From Otatea glauca (lineage: Eukaryota; Streptophyta; Magnoliopsida; Poales; Poaceae), in the NCBI GenBank assembly GCA_036346275.1, contig CM070728.1:23088723-23152722 (forward strand): 64,000 nt of DNA. The letters are read 5' to 3'. The notes under the pieces are model-generated. The model saw nothing but the letters and a program-made list of their open reading frames with translations, was not told the origin of the DNA and made no database searches. The first letter of the stretch is position 1. Each line of letters starts with the position of its first letter. Below are positions 1 through 12,800 of the stretch, one piece after another. The translations under genes and the position numbers were made by a program.

Positions 1-68
1 ATTTCAGGTCGGCAAAGACGAAATGATGAATGGACCAACATTAAGATATGATCATATGAGCTCCTACA

Positions 69-112
<44 letters not shown>

Positions 113-849
113 ACCATATTACACACTCCAAGGAAATATCATGTGCACACCTAAAGAGCAACCATGACTAACACTGACCACTAGGTGTAGTATTGACTCA
201 ACTAGAGCTATCCCATATACAAAATGGAAGGAAGAGCAAACCGAGCAATTAAACAAAACGAAAGCGATTAGGAGAAAGAACATCTCAGCTTCTGTCGACT
301 GCATCCAAGCACGTGGCATCCATCAGCAGGCACGAGAAAAGGGAGAGGAGCAGCGCATAAACAAATTAGCCAGCCCATCTTCTCATCACTCCACAGTCTC
401 ACAGGCAGGAAAAGATTCCCGGTCTCCCAACACATGCAATGGATGCAAACAAAGTCTCCTCTCTTCTTCCTGCTGCAAGAACAGATTCAGAGATCGTTTT
501 TTTTTTGGAAAAAAATCCGCTCATCATCAAAAGCAGCGGTACAGTACAGCAGTAGAGATAGAATAGTCGCTGGTATAATCTATTCCATAGATTCGAGTGT
601 TGACTGTTGAGTAGTACCAGCAGTGGACGACTAGTTGTGGTTGCAGCAGTAGTAGTAGTACAAAAGCGAGCGTAATGATGACCTCGGACTTTTGGAGTAG
701 GGGACAGTGGCTTGCTTGGCCCGAACTGTTGGGGCGCGCGCGCTTACTTTGCTACAAAGCAAACAAAGGCAAGGTTGGTTAATGGTGGCCATGGCCTCCC
801 TTGAGGTAAAGCCAACGCGACGACAACCGAAGCAGAGCAGAAGAAGAAG
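1..849. other. Gene-free flank
   Basis: No coding region is supported here. The stretch holds a CT microsatellite, a short GCGCGCGCGC run near 736 and otherwise unique sequence. It could be the untranslated end or flank of a gene outside the window, but nothing in it shows this. Confidence 0.4.
73..106. repeat. (CT)n microsatellite
   Basis: About 17 uninterrupted CT dinucleotides, followed by a few imperfect units. It is a simple-sequence locus that is probably length-variable. Confidence 0.95.
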
Positions 850-1600
850 AATAGGCTTCTTGACCTTCTTGAGCCCGGTTTCTACGGCTTAGGAAAGGTC
901 CAAAACTAGACTTGTTGTTGCAGGCTATGCACGGACACGAATATATCAACACGAGATTTATTATTATTTTTAAATATCAACACGGTTATATATATTTAAA
1001 TAATAATAATAATAATAATATATATGTATATATACACATATTTTTTTATGTGTTTGTCAAACTAAAATAATATAAAAGATAAACTAGGAATATGTATATC
1101 GGTCTTTGCAACTTCACTTCAAAGCTGAAGAATAGATATCATCACCTTAGAACATATCTTTCAATCACCATTATTAATTTTCAGCAAGTACACTTTGACT
1201 TTAGAGTAGCCACTAGTATCAACATATTTGCAATATTTGCATCAATATTTCACATTTCCTCCTTATTTAGAATGCTAATATAGTTTCACAATAAAACTTT
1301 GATGTTGGTGTTTTGGTTACCCTTTAAGTAGCTGAGGTGACCGAATTATGTCATCATATGTTTTGGATACATGTCAATGAAATATCGAAGCTGTGTCAAA
1401 CATTAAAATTATTTATTTTAATTATCTAATTGTGCAATGCGTGATTAATACATGTTGAGCGACGTGTCGGCGTTGTATCTATATATCAGACACGTATCGG
1501 ACACCGATACGTCACCAAGCTAACATGTCGGTGCTATAGAGTTTGCTGCTATGTGGAGTGTTAGTAGCCATTATGAGAGTACGACCATTGCGAGGTAAAG
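850..1600 (+). repeat. Diverged direct duplication, left copy
   Basis: The order of matched blocks here recurs at 2147-2620. Blocks include 'cttcttgaccttctt' (about 858), the AT-rich 'attaaaattatttatttt' block (about 1403) and 'gagagtacgaccattg' (about 1573). The left copy is longer because it contains an extra AT-rich stretch with a TAA/TA microsatellite at about 1000-1045. The homology is old, judged by eye at roughly three quarters identity. Confidence 0.7.
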
Positions 1601-1631
1601 GCAATGAAAACCAGAGCAGAGAAGAAGATAG

Positions 1632-2143
1632 TAGAGATGTCAATCGGGTGGGTACCTCTGAGTACGACTGCTTCAAACCCGCAACCCGAACACCTGTCGC
1701 CCACCCGAATCTACTAAGCTTCACGGGTATAGATCTGTGTCCACGCTCAAACCCGATGGGTACCCGATACTCAATGAGTACTCATGGGTAGTATATCACA
1801 TACATTATCATAAGATACCTATTGGGTACTCATGTCATAGGATTACCTATTGGAACTCATTGGGTATCTATGGCACACATGTCATAGGATATCCATTGGG
1901 TATCTATAGCCCACATATTATAGGTTACCCATTGAAATTCATAGGATATCCATTGGGTATCTATGACCCACATGTCATAGTATATCCATTGGGTACTCAT
2001 GGGTACAAATTGGCATCCACACTCATCCTATAATCTTATCAGGTATTCAAACCCAAAAACCCATGGGTCTGAAAGTGCTATCCATACCCACCCTTATCGG
2101 ATCAGGTACCCGCGGGTACCCATGGGTAAAACTATCATCCTTA
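1632..2143. mobile_element. Putative hAT-like insert rich in GGGTACC
   Basis: This block separates the two copies of the flanking duplication. It begins TAGAGATGTCAATCGGGT and ends with sequence whose reverse complement begins TAAGGATGATAGTTTTACCC, resembling the loose TAGRG-type ends of other hAT elements in the window. It is full of GGGTACCC, CATTGGGTA and CCCATGGGT motifs at intervals of roughly 45-50 bp. No convincing 8 bp target duplication was found, so the class assignment is an inference. It could instead be a degenerate satellite. Confidence 0.35.
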
Positions 2144-2146
2144 AAG

Positions 2147-2620
2147 AATAAGCTTCTTGACCTTCTTGGAGCCTGGTTTCTACCGTTTAGGAACTCTAGA
2201 GTAACTACTAATGTCAACATATTTACAATACTTACATCTCTATTTCACATTCGTTCTATACGGATCACCCTTATCTAGAAGGCCAACATAGTTCCACGAT
2301 AGAGTCTCGATATTGGTGTTACGCTCCTCTCGGGTGACTAGGGTTACCCGTTAGGTGATTAAGGTAGGCTAAATTATGTCATCATATGTATTGAATACGT
2401 ATCAATGAAGTGTTGCAATTATGTCGAACATTAAAATTATTTATTTTGATTATTTAATTATCCAATATATAACCGATACCTGTTAAGCGATGTATCGATG
2501 TCATATCCATGTCAAACTCCAAGGCAGAACCAAACCGACGTGTAGGCCCACTAAAGAGGTTGTAGTTGTGTGGAGTGTATTAGCCATTGTGAGAGTACGA
2601 CCATTGTCAGTGATTAAAGA
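2147..2620 (+). repeat. Diverged direct duplication, right copy
   Basis: Partner of 850-1600, in the same orientation and block order. Downstream, 2621-2898 is the 3' flank of the armadillo gene and shows no other feature. Confidence 0.7.
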
Positions 2621-2898
2621 ATCAAATTTTGGGTTTGGTAGGTAAGAAATGTAATCACCACGATTAGACTTCATGTTTAGTAGCCTTTGTTACTTGTGAC
2701 ACACCGAGAGACTTGTGAGACCAAATGCTAGAACATTGATATGATAGTGGAGCAGTAATGATCAACTAATAATTAATAAAATGAACTGAAGTGTTGCTCA
2801 AGTTACTGGCATTGTGTAGAACTGAAGGAAAAATGGAAATATGGGCTTTTGTTTTTACCTGTGTTTCTGCCTCTGTTTCTGTGGGTGGCTTGCCTGCC

Positions 2899-4415
2899 TT
2901 AGAACGGCAGGCTTTTGGAGGTGGATGAGGCGGTGAGCGCCTTGAGATTCTCCGACGACGCCGGCGCGAGGTCCTGTGGGAGCCGCGCGCGGCGCACGAT
3001 TCGCCGCATGTTGCTCTGCAGGCTCTGTTGCACGAGCTGCCGCACCGCGCGCTTCTCGTCGCTCATGCCGGCGTCGAGCTCCCCCTCGGTGTCGTCCCGG
3101 CACCCTCCGGCGCCGCGCTCCTGCGGCGCGGATACCGTGGCCACGATGCCGGAGGCGTCGGCGACCTGCTTGCCCTTGTCGGCCCGGAGGATCTCCAGGA
3201 TCCTGGACGCGCGCTTCTGCGCGAGAGCCGTGCCCACGAGCGTGAGCTCCAGTAGCGCGGACGTGGCGCCGGCCTCGGCCATGGCCGCGCGGTCGCCGTA
3301 GCTCCGGTGCGCCAGGACCATCAGCACGTACGCGGCCTTCTCCTGGCAACCTGGCTCGTCCGACCAGTTGAGCACGTCGACGAGGACCTGGACCGCGTCG
3401 GGGGCGCGGCTCACCGCGCGGCGGCCCTCGGGGCAGGCGGCCACTAGGTTGCAGAGCACCGCGAGGGCGCGGTCCGTCATGGGCATGTCCCCCACCGCGG
3501 CGACGAGCGACGGCACGAGCCCCGCGGCCAGAAGGTGCGGCGCGTTGGCCGCCGCGATGGAGAGATTCAGCAGCGCGCGCAGAGCGTCGTGCCGCGCCTG
3601 CTCGGCGGCCGCGGCCTCGAACGCACGCACGAGGAAGGGGACGGCTCCGGACGCGCCGATAATGGGCTTGTTCGCGTCGAGCGCGCTGAGGCAGAGGAAG
3701 TTGGCGACCAGCGCCTCCGTCAATGCGCCCGACGCGCCCTCCGCAATGCGGAGCATCTTGTGCACGGCGCCTGCCTGCACGATCGCCGCTTTGTTCCTAC
3801 AAATCAAAGCAGCTCCTACGAATCAGAAACCAAACACCCAGATCTGATCAAGAAACAGAGGGGGGCAGGCAACGCGGCAGAAACAGCTCACGTGTCATTG
3901 CCGATCCCCAAGTTGAGCAGCGCGTATAGAGCGGCGGCCAGGAGCTCCTCTCCGCCGTCGCTCTCGTCGAGCATCGCGACGAGAGGCGGGATGGCGCCGA
4001 GCATCGCGAGCATTTCCCTCGCGTCGGCGTCCTCCTTTGCCTTCCTCCGCACCACCGTGGCCGCCTCGATGCGGCACATGTCACCAGGAGCATTGTCACC
4101 GTCGCCGGCCTGAAGGGCTCCGACGACAACCTTCAGCTCCTCGAGCGCCTCCACCTTCCTGACGGCTGCGTCAGCCTCGGCCTCCTCGTCACCACACTCC
4201 GACGGCTCCGCCCTGAGCAGCTCCGCAAGCCGGTCGGACCGCGGCCTCGGCCTCGGCTGCGGCGACCTGAACGCGGTCCGGCTGCGGCAAGAACCGCCGC
4301 CGCTGCCGCCGCCGCACGTCAGGACCTCAAGAAGCTTCCTCCGCAGCGCGGCGGCCGAGAAGATCGGCCAGAGCCGGAAGCCGCCGGAGTCGGCGTGCGC
4401 GCACCTCGCCACCAT
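2899..4415 (-). CDS. Armadillo-repeat protein (plant U-box-like family, no U-box), two exons
   Basis: Exon 1 is 4415-3892 and exon 2 is 3796-2899. The 95 bp intron has a GT donor (GACAC/GTGAGC) and an AG acceptor (TTTGTAG/GAACAAAG) and keeps the frame, giving 473 residues. The N-terminus (about residues 1-65) is basic and low complexity. From about 70 to 395 there are alpha-helical armadillo repeats with typical cores such as GAIPPLVAMLD, ALYALLNLGIGN, NKAAIVQAGAVHKML, ALRALLNLS and AVLCNLVA. The tail ends KSLPF, as I recall for ARM-only relatives of plant PUB proteins. There is no U-box, so E3 ligase activity is not indicated. A protein-interaction scaffold role, probably cytoplasmic or nuclear, is inferred from the fold. 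There is no signal peptide or membrane segment. The gene is intact, with the very high GC usual for grass genes. Confidence 0.88.
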
Positions 4416-4463
4416 TGCCCCCCTGTATTTTGGTACCTTTGAAGAAGGATGGTAAAAAGTCTT

Positions 4464-4473
4464 GGGGTTTATA
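4464..4473 (-). promoter_or_regulatory. Candidate TATA box of the armadillo gene
   Basis: On the minus strand this reads TATAAACCCC, about 50-60 bp upstream of the ATG at 4415. The placement would leave a very short 5' leader. It is supported by motif and position only. Confidence 0.45.
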
Positions 4474-4985
4474 TGTGTGAAGACTGAAGACTACTGAGAG
4501 GGTGGGGCCATGTGACCAGTGGGATAACTTGTTGAAGAAAAGAAAACCAAAGGCTTTTTAATGCTAGATTTGAGCTGGGGACATCTGAAGATGATCCTCA
4601 TGGTCATGGGTGCTTCACTGGATTGGCTTGTTTATGGTTATGCTCACACATTCACCGACTTATTACAGTTGGATTTTGCGGTGGAGGACCATTGGAAAGG
4701 TGAATAAAAACGTGAGCAATGCTATCTACTTAGCTGCACCAGGTCAGCAAATGACGTTTTGTGTGTAGCCTTGTTTTCGCTAAAACTTGGTGTGCAACTT
4801 GATGGATGACGGAGCTGTTTGCTTCGTTGCACTTTGCCACGCTCAACTTAGGTAAATTTAACTTTTCGAAAGTTGACTTAAAACAAAAGTTAGCTGCGCA
4901 ATTGGGAAATTTTGGGACCGCTATTTGGTTCATTGCTACAATTGTATAGTGGACCGTACTTGTTATGCTCGCATATTATGCGTAA
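4474..4985. other. Upstream flank of armadillo gene
   Basis: Sequence between the armadillo promoter and the Helitron-like end at 4986. No gene or repeat was recognised. Confidence 0.4.
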
Positions 4986-6415
4986 CTAGCAGGGTGGCTC
5001 ACGTACTTGCGCGGCTAGATTTATCTCAAAATTTATAGTATCTAAAGATATTACTTAGATGTTTGAGAATATAATTAATTACATATCTTGAAGGTTATTT
5101 AGGATTTTTAAGATTATAAGCATTGAAAATAACAACAGAAGCTTGAAAGAAAATACAACTTAAGAAATGTAATTGAAGTTTGAGCTTCGATGGAAGAAAA
5201 TCATTAAGCATACTAAGTTGTTCAGATTCTTAGAACGTAAGCACTCTCCATCGTACATGTATCATATGTGTGCATGCCTCTATTCTTTAACCATTAGTCA
5301 GTCTTTTCCAAAATGTATGTCATGCACGTGTACCTCTATTTATTTTTCAAAGCAGTACTTTGATTATGTGTGTAGCAAACTGTCTTATTAGTTCATATGT
5401 TATTAGAATACATTGCTCACACATACATCAATACACCATACGCGACCTACCTCGAATTTATATTCCCTCGTACATCGGCTATCTCGCCGAGTCGTGTGTC
5501 TTCTGTCTCTTCTTGCCGCTACAACTTTTCTGCTTCAACCTCTAACAGAACACCCAATTCTTGATCAATCCCTCTTAATTGTACTCCTTCCATTACAATA
5601 CTCAATTATATAGTTATCTTCTACTTCTCTCTAATTATTGCTTAATGCTAACTGTTGCAACATCAAACACACATACACATGCAATCGTCGTCGATCCTTG
5701 CCGTGGGGCACCTGTCACGCTCTCCGGTGATCTTGAGCCTATTCCCTACTGTTGTGTCATTTCTACAATGAGCTCTTTGCTCCTCTGTTTTGTATACCCA
5801 TGCTTCCGTTCATATAGATGAATGATGTTTTACGTGTTCGATGTCCTCTTCTCCTATGTCGATCGCTCCTCTTCTTCAATGCCGGCAAACTCAACATTGT
5901 GGCTTCCTCACTAACCACGATGACCTCCCAAGTTCACTGATGCCGGCATGTATGCTTTAATCACTGTCTAACAATGTGAAGAATTTTCTCACCATCGTTG
6001 GTGACACCATGCACCTAGCTACCCAACGGCTCCATATTGTCTATAGCTCGTCTTCAATGCAAATATTCAGTTCCTTTCTACCAAAACTTCCTTGACATCA
6101 AGCTTATTTAGCCACTAACTTCTTTAAAACTATCGACACTCACCACTAGTCGTCATGGCCCTTGGCTCATTTCCCTGTGGTCGTTCTCTTCAATGACTTT
6201 GGCGACATTATCCTCGTTGAATGGCTAAGGTAAGCAACACAACATTGTCCTCATCTCCCTTGTCACTACCTCGGTGTTTTGCTTCCCAGTGGTTGCCTTG
6301 TTGTTGGATAGATTGACACCGTTACACGGTTTCTTGGTCTACTTTGACACCATTCGTGATATCCTCATTATAACGTTTATTTTATTTAAATCTTAGTTGT
6401 TTTTTTTATGAATAC
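4986..6415 (-). mobile_element. Helitron-like element, copy 1, 3' part
   Basis: On the minus strand the element ends ACCCTGCTAG followed by T, preceded by a GC-rich short hairpin-like stretch, which fits the CTRR/T end of Helitrons. The sequence inward matches copy 2 (49242-52055) in reverse over its whole length. Examples are the 'ggaagaaaatcatt' block near 5192 and the 'acaacttttctgcttcaacctc' block near 5520. No replicase is present, so it is non-autonomous. At 6411-6415 (AATAC) it is interrupted by the Gypsy element, and its other half resumes at 20593. Confidence 0.65.
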
Positions 6416-7272
6416 TGTCGGCGTTTCGAGCACCGGTAAGTAAATTTGTAAGTCTAAGGGGCCGCGCGTTCCGCTCCCTGAATGGTTAGACTCAAGTCCA
6501 AGATGTATCTTGGTTGGGCCAAGGTCCCTACCCGATTAGTGTGGCGGCGTTGTATTTCCTTCAAGATCTATGATCGCACAAAGTTTACAAGTGAGAGTGC
6601 TAATGGCTTAGCGAGATGGGTTTGATTGCGATCCCCTCTCCTACGGGGTTCGCCTCCTTTATCTGAAAGGAGGGGCGAGTTACATCGAGAATTGGAAGAG
6701 GACAAGATGACCTACACTAGGAGCTTGGTCCTTCGTTCGCCGACCGATCATTGCCGTCTTGCGCATCTTTGGGTCGGTAGCTTAGTTGGTCGGGGTTAGG
6801 TATTTCCGAAGCTGCGTACGCCTCTGCGAACCTTACGAGTGTTGGCGTTCTTTGCGCTGGTGTGGGCGTTGCCTCGGGAGAGGCGTGCCTTCGATCAGTA
6901 TGTGACTGGCGATGGGATGGGAGCATGACTTGGTCGATCATTAAACCTTCTTGGGAAGGAGCCACCGCCCTTGTATAGTCGCTCGATTGACCCGTTCGGG
7001 AGTACGTGATCATAGGTGGTAGAGGCTTCGACATGCGGCCCGGCGGGGTTGTCTTGACACGATCGAGTCGGGGATCCGACCCATTGCAGGGTCGGGAGCC
7101 CTGCAGTCGGAGACACTTCCCTCGATCGGTCGGGAAGGGATGTCTTGTGTGGCCCTGTTGGTGCTTCTGTCGGTAGTGGGCTGGGAGCGGCCTGTTGGGC
7201 TTGAGCTGTGCTTGAGGCCGCCGGCTCGTCGTTTTGGGCCGTTTGGGGTACCCCTGTTATACGTATTCGTCA
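6416..7272 (-). repeat. 3' LTR of the Gypsy element
   Basis: Begins TGTCGGCGTTTCGAG and ends ATTCGTCA on the plus strand, colinear with 19699-20587. It is 32 bp shorter than its partner. Most differences are scattered losses of one to a few bases, often in C or G runs. Confidence 0.93.
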
Positions 7273-8203
7273 AGAGCCCGAACCCCTGAGCGATTTTGGC
7301 GGTCGGTTGGGGTTGAGCTTGGATGAGAATAGTGATCGGGCTCGAGTGGTTGGCCCGACCGACCGAGTCAACGATTTACGCGCGTACCCAACGCATCCGA
7401 TGGCTGCCCCGGAATTTGCACGGGTATTGAACCGTAGGGGCTTTGAATCACCTCGTTGTGCACGCCGCGCATGGCTTGACGCGCCTTGCCCGCTCGTCTT
7501 CGGATCGCCGGGTTACGCGCGAAGGCGCTTCATTTTCCGAAGCTTGCATTTAGTTCTGGAGACGTTTAATCTCCCTCTGCTCGGGTATATAAGGATACTA
7601 CAGCCTGCTTGAGCATCAAACCTTTAAACGAGAATCGTTTCTTTTTCTTTTTTGAAATGGCTTCGGGGCACCCTCTAGTTTTCGGTTTTGGTGATGAAGT
7701 CGTGGCAGAAGAAGGAGACCCTTTGGCTGAGCTTTGGGTGAGTACGATCGGCGATGGCGAACTCCGGAGGAAGAAGTCAGTAGCCCGTGGCGTTCTTTGC
7801 CGTTGATGCGCTGCTTGGGGTCGTCCCGAGGCTCGAGGTAGCAAGGGGGGCCCTTCTGGAGGCGATGGCGCGAGGGCGCCGACTGTAGTTGGTGCGGCTG
7901 CGTCGATGTCATTGAACAGCGTAAAGCGTCGGCGTCGCGGTTCCGCAGCTGCGGTGGCTGTCCCGTCGTCCAGGCAAGGGCCTACCAGCATGCCGTCGGT
8001 GCCACCGATGCCATATGGAGGTTTTAAGAGGTCTTGGCGCGGACAAAGTCCTGCCGTAGTGTAGCGTAGCTATTCTCGTGTCTGTTTTGGTACTATATTG
8101 TAAAGTTGTGTAAAGTTCGAGCTTGTTGGCCTATAATGAAATCTCATTTTTCTTTATGAATGTCTTCGTAATGAGTTTGCTTCGTTTGAGTTGTCTGAGT
8201 TGC
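7273..8203. other. Gypsy internal spacer next to the 3' LTR
   Basis: No conserved domain was recognised. A short plus-strand reading frame from 7657 lies here but resembles nothing I know. The minus-strand sequence adjoining the LTR is G-rich but not a clean polypurine tract. Confidence 0.5.
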
Positions 8204-8925
8204 TCGTTTAGCCGTCGTAGCTAGACCGTGCCTTGGTCGGCAGGGACGACCGCGATGCCTCCGCGCGAGGTTCGGGTGTCCGAGTGCTAGTTTAACGTCA
8301 TAGCTGGACCGTGCCGTGGTCGGCGGGGACGACCGCGATGCCTCTACACGAGGTTCGGGTGTCCGAGTGCTAGTTTAACATCATAGCTGGACCGTGCCGT
8401 GGTCGGCGCGAGGTTCGGGTGTCCGAGTGCTAGTTTAACGTCATAGCTGGACCGTGCCGTGGTCGGCTGGGACGACCGCGATGCCTCGGCGCGAGGTTCG
8501 GGTGTCCGAGTGCTAGTTTAACGTCATATTTGGGACCGTGCCGCGGTCGGCAGGACGGCCGCGATGCCTCGGCGCGAGGTTGGTGTCGAGTGCTAGTTTA
8601 ACGTCATATTTGGACCGTGCAGCGGTCGGCGAGGGACGACCGCGATGCCTCGGCGCGAGGTTCGGGTGTCCGAGTGCTAGTTTAACGTCATAGCTGGACC
8701 GTGCCGCGGTCGGCAGGGACGACCGCGATGCCTCGGCGCGAGGTTCGGGTGTCCGAGTGCTAGTTTAACGTCATAGCTGGACCGTGCCGCGGTCGGCAGG
8801 GACGACCGCGATGCCTCGGCGCGAGGTTCGGGTGTCCGAGTGCTAGTTTAACGTCATAGCTAGACGTGGGCTCGTTTTACGTCGTAGCTGGACGTGGGCT
8901 CGTTTTACGTCGTAGCTGGACGTGG
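8204..8925 (+). repeat. 83 bp tandem array plus 28 bp array
   Basis: About eight copies of a GC-rich unit containing GGTTCGGGTGTCCGAGTGC and ending TAGTTTAACGTCATAGCTGG. Successive TTTAAC anchors at 8291, 8374, 8434, 8517, 8597, 8681, 8764 and 8847 give steps of 83, 60, 83, 80, 84, 83 and 83. The 60 bp step is a unit with an internal deletion. Three units of about 28 bp (TAGCTGGACGTGGGCTCG) follow at about 8857-8925. The array is internal to the retrotransposon, upstream of the antisense TATA box. Confidence 0.93.
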
Positions 8926-9679
8926 GGCATCCATCCCGAGTCCTCGTCTGGCGAGGGTAGCTGCGAGAGGAGTGGCCACCATCTATCCCACACGTATACC
9001 CCATCCGCAGGTGTGGGACCTGGAGGGTAAGCGACAGCGTTTACCGCGTTGTTTGACGCCGTGCTCATCGAGCTTATGCTGAGTAGTCCGAGTGGGTCTG
9101 GGAGGTCCGCCCAAGGGGACCCTTCCGAGCGGACGGTCCCGAGTAGGGTGTCCTGGCCTGGCGTGGGCGACCCATAAGAAACCTTTTCTACTCAATCCGT
9201 ATGGGCCACAGGTCGTCCGCCGACCGAGGCACAGTGGCTGTCGCTCATCGATGAGCTCCGGGAGAGTGTGAAGTATGATCTCGGACGCGAGTAGAGGTGA
9301 TTGGGTCGTCGTCGGCCGACCTACCGAGGGCCCACCGTGGGGCTCACCTCATACTTGCCCTTCGCTCAAGTTTCTGCTGGGCGGCCTTATGCCCATCTGG
9401 TGAGGTTGGCCTTTTGAACCCCTGGCTTTAGCTGGGCCCTGGCGCAAGCCACGAGCTTTGCCGTTTGGCTCAGCCGCCCAATGGACCTCTCGACGCCTTG
9501 AGCAACAAATCCCAGCCTCAAGGTGGAGACCGAGAGGTCACAGGACGACTTGCCGGGCGGCGTCTTCTGACTCTGCCGTTTTGTCGATTAAATGCGGAGT
9601 GGAATTGGAAGCCGGAGTTACGGTGGCGTGAGTGGACGCGACGCCGCCGAGGGTGCTGTTCGGTCGGCGCCGCTGGCCT

Positions 9680-9690
9680 CTATATATATA
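9680..9690 (+). promoter_or_regulatory. TATA box of the antisense unit in the Gypsy element
   Basis: CTATATATATA lies in otherwise GC-rich DNA, about 150 bp before the first ATG (9838) of the antisense coding remnants. Position and base contrast suggest a plus-strand promoter inside the retrotransposon. Confidence 0.5.
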
Positions 9691-9837
9691 CGTTCTTTCG
9701 GGCGCTTTGAGTAGTTACGCTTGCTTGCTTTTCTCGCCTCCTGTCCCTAAGAAGAAAAAAAAGGAAAAACAAAGAGCTAAGGAAAAGAAAACTCAGCCTT
9801 CTCTTCTCCTCGCCTTTAGTCGCCTTTTTCGCAAGGA

Positions 9838-12800
9838 TGTCGTGGCGAGTGCTCTGCCAGAGCCAGCCCTTGCAGCTTGGTGAAGAAGGGCTTCCACCTG
9901 CGCAAGATCTCTCCGGTTGGAGGTGCCGACGGGAGGCTGCCCCCTCACCGGGGACGACGAGGTCGTGGTGCTTGCCTCTTTCTTTGAGCGCGACTTGACT
10001 GCCGCACCTGCTCGTCCGGTCTTGCTCTTCCACTACAAGGCGGGCGCACCATCTTAACCCCAACGGGTCCTCCACATCGCCATATTCATCACGCTCTGTG
10101 AGGCTTTCACGGGAATCGAGCCGCATTAGGTATTTGTGGAGGCATTTCTTCAAGCGAGGCTCTGGAAGGACAAGCCAACGGAGGCCGCGGCGCTATTGGT
10201 GGCTGGCCCTCGGCCGGTCCGCCGAGCACGGAGTACCTCAAGGTCAAGCCTTCGTCCAACAAGGATGGAGCTCGCCCGGTTCTATGCTCGAGCGTCGGAG
10301 ATAGCGCCCGCCTTCACCGCAAACTTCCGTGGCGGGGAGGTGGAATCTGAGGCGTCGCGAAGCGAGAGAAGAATAAAGTGGCCCTGATCGTGGAGCAGGT
10401 CAGGGCCCTAAGGAGGCAAGGGCTCACCGGGGACGCGGCCGTGCGTGCCTTCATGAGGATGCGCGTGCAACCTCTTGCGCACAGACCCCGCCCCCTATTT
10501 CGGTACGAGGGGGCGTCCGACCGGATGAGGATGGCGGAGCCTGAGCTGGCCGCGACGGAGGTCGAAGCCCGGGTGGCCACCGTCATGGGAGGAAGCGCTA
10601 TGGAGGCGGCGGGCGGCCACCCGGAGCCATTCTCGGCGGCCCATCCTCCCAATCTGGTAGGTCAGCCGGACTTCTTCCCGCCCTTCTTTTTTGCGTTTAA
10701 CACGGTCCGACCCGGTGCTTTTTATTTTCTAGGGCTCTTGGGCATGTCCTCCGGCGCCGCTCCGGGAGATAAGGAGGCGAGGCGGCGGCCGGCGAAGGTC
10801 ATGAGCTCGACTCCTCCGCAAGAAGCGGAAGGAGGAGAGGAGGAAGAAGAAGAAGAAGGAGCGCGCGGCAAGGGCCGCGCGTGGTGAGGACGTGTCGGAG
10901 GCCACTGCTGTGGGTGCAACCTCCACCGATAGCGGCAAGCACCCCGATCCACAGCGTCTTGTGGGTTCCCTCGACCCCGACCGGGCGGTGGCCCGGGCGT
11001 GGACCTACCGGAGGGCGATACCACAGGCTCCGCGGCTGAGGAGCCTCGGGCGGAGGGCGACCGCGCGGTCGCCATTATCGTCGCGCCTTCAGCGGAGGCG
11101 GCTTCAGGGAAGCGGCCGGCAGACCGCCTGGAGGGGATCGGCAAGAGAGCGCGCTGCCGCGCGACCCTTCGGCTTCGATAAGTACTTCTCTTCTTTTGTT
11201 CAAACATTTTTTTGCGAAAAAGCCGCTCGAACCGTTTTAAGTGTTTTACGACGTCACGGCGCCTATCTGGTGTGACCGTGGCGCGTCTCGCGCGGCTCTC
11301 AGAGGACGCCCGCAGAGGTTCGAGGCGCCTATCGGTCGGCGCCGATCGTGGTCTTGGCGGCCGAGGCGCGCCGCCACGAGGCCGGGCCGTGAGGAGCTCC
11401 CGACGCTTGATTGAGGACACCGCCGTCGACGCGGTCATCCTCGCGGAGGAAGAGGCGGTGTGGCCGGCGATCGTCTGCGGCGAGAGGCGGCGGCCCAGTG
11501 CGAGGTGCGACCCTCGCCCGGGAGGTGCCGACCGAGGTCCCGTCCCGACGGAGGTCGACGAGGACCCGGGGACGGTTCCATCATCGCCATCGATGGTGCT
11601 CGGATGGGTAGCGCCGCCCGCGAACGGATGACGAGGGCCCGCCGACGGAGAGGCCCCGAGTCGGGTCGGTGGCGAACGAAGAGAGCGAGTGGGTCGCCCT
11701 TGAAAGAAGGCGTTACGACGCCAAGCGGAGATGGAGCAGTCGGAAGGATTTGACTCTTTATGTCCGAATCTTCGGTAGAAGCGTTGGGCGTGATGGCCGG
11801 GAAGTCCTACCGATTAGTCTGGTAACAACGAAAGAACCCAACTTGTAAAATTCTAACGCGCGCAGTGAGACTAACGGATAGTCCGCATCTTGCGGCATCT
11901 GGAGGCTTGCTCGGAGGCAAAGCGAAGCTGCGGCGCTCGGACATCCAGTGGCGCTGCCGTGGAAAAGTCGACCATTGCGCCTTGAGTTGCACCTAGCTCA
12001 AGAAGCGCCGAGCGTGAGGCGATCGGAGGCGCGAAGGTCCGCCGAGAGTTGGAGGGGCCACTAAGGCTCTCTCGACGAGCGCTGAGGGCCCGATCCACGA
12101 GGCGAAGGTGGCGAGCTCGAGTCCTCCAGCGAGGCTACGGCGCTAGGGACGCCGCCACCGCCGCAGAGGGGGTAGCGCAAGAGCAGGCAACCCGTCTGCG
12201 GACCGAGCGAGACCAAGCTCGGAAGGACGCCGGCCGAGTCCGCTCCGAGCGGGAGGCCGCTCGGAAGGACCTGACCTCCTTGAGGACCTCCTACGAGGCG
12301 GTCAAGCAGGAGGTCGGCGACCTGGTGAACTCCGCGGCCGGTAAGGGTCTCAACTTCTTATTCGATTATGTGGGCGCTTTTCGTAAGTCGTGATCATCTG
12401 GCGCCGCTGCCATCTACAGAGGTGCAGAAGAACTTGAGCCTCGCGGTCGAGGGCGGAAGGGCGCCCTCTGAGCCCGTGGAAGCGGTCACGCGGCGCGGGA
12501 CGCGACTCTGGGCGTGAAGGTTGCCGAAGAGGTCGGGCCGGGCAGTAGCCTGAAGCTGGAGGCCCTTCGCAAAGGCCGCCGGGCGTGTCGCGCCGGTGCT
12601 TGGATCAGTGGCGGGCCCTAGCGCTCTGGCGCCCTCGCTAGCCCGGGTGCCGGAGCGCGTCGAGAGGGCGGTGATTGTTGGCGCGGCGCTTGGAGCTTCC
12701 TCGACGCTGGTCAACACCATCTCGCTCTATGATGGAATTGACCTCGCGGTGGTGAGCAGCGGCGTCGCCGGGAATCGGACCGACGGAGAGATCGACAGGT

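Noticed and set aside
8204..8925. CRISPR-like repeat array
   Set aside because: The units are contiguous without unique spacers, and the sequence is eukaryotic.
10722..11438. 238-codon minus-strand frame in the Gypsy element
   Set aside because: Opposite strand of the antisense ORF blocks. Arg/Ala/Pro-rich with no domain.
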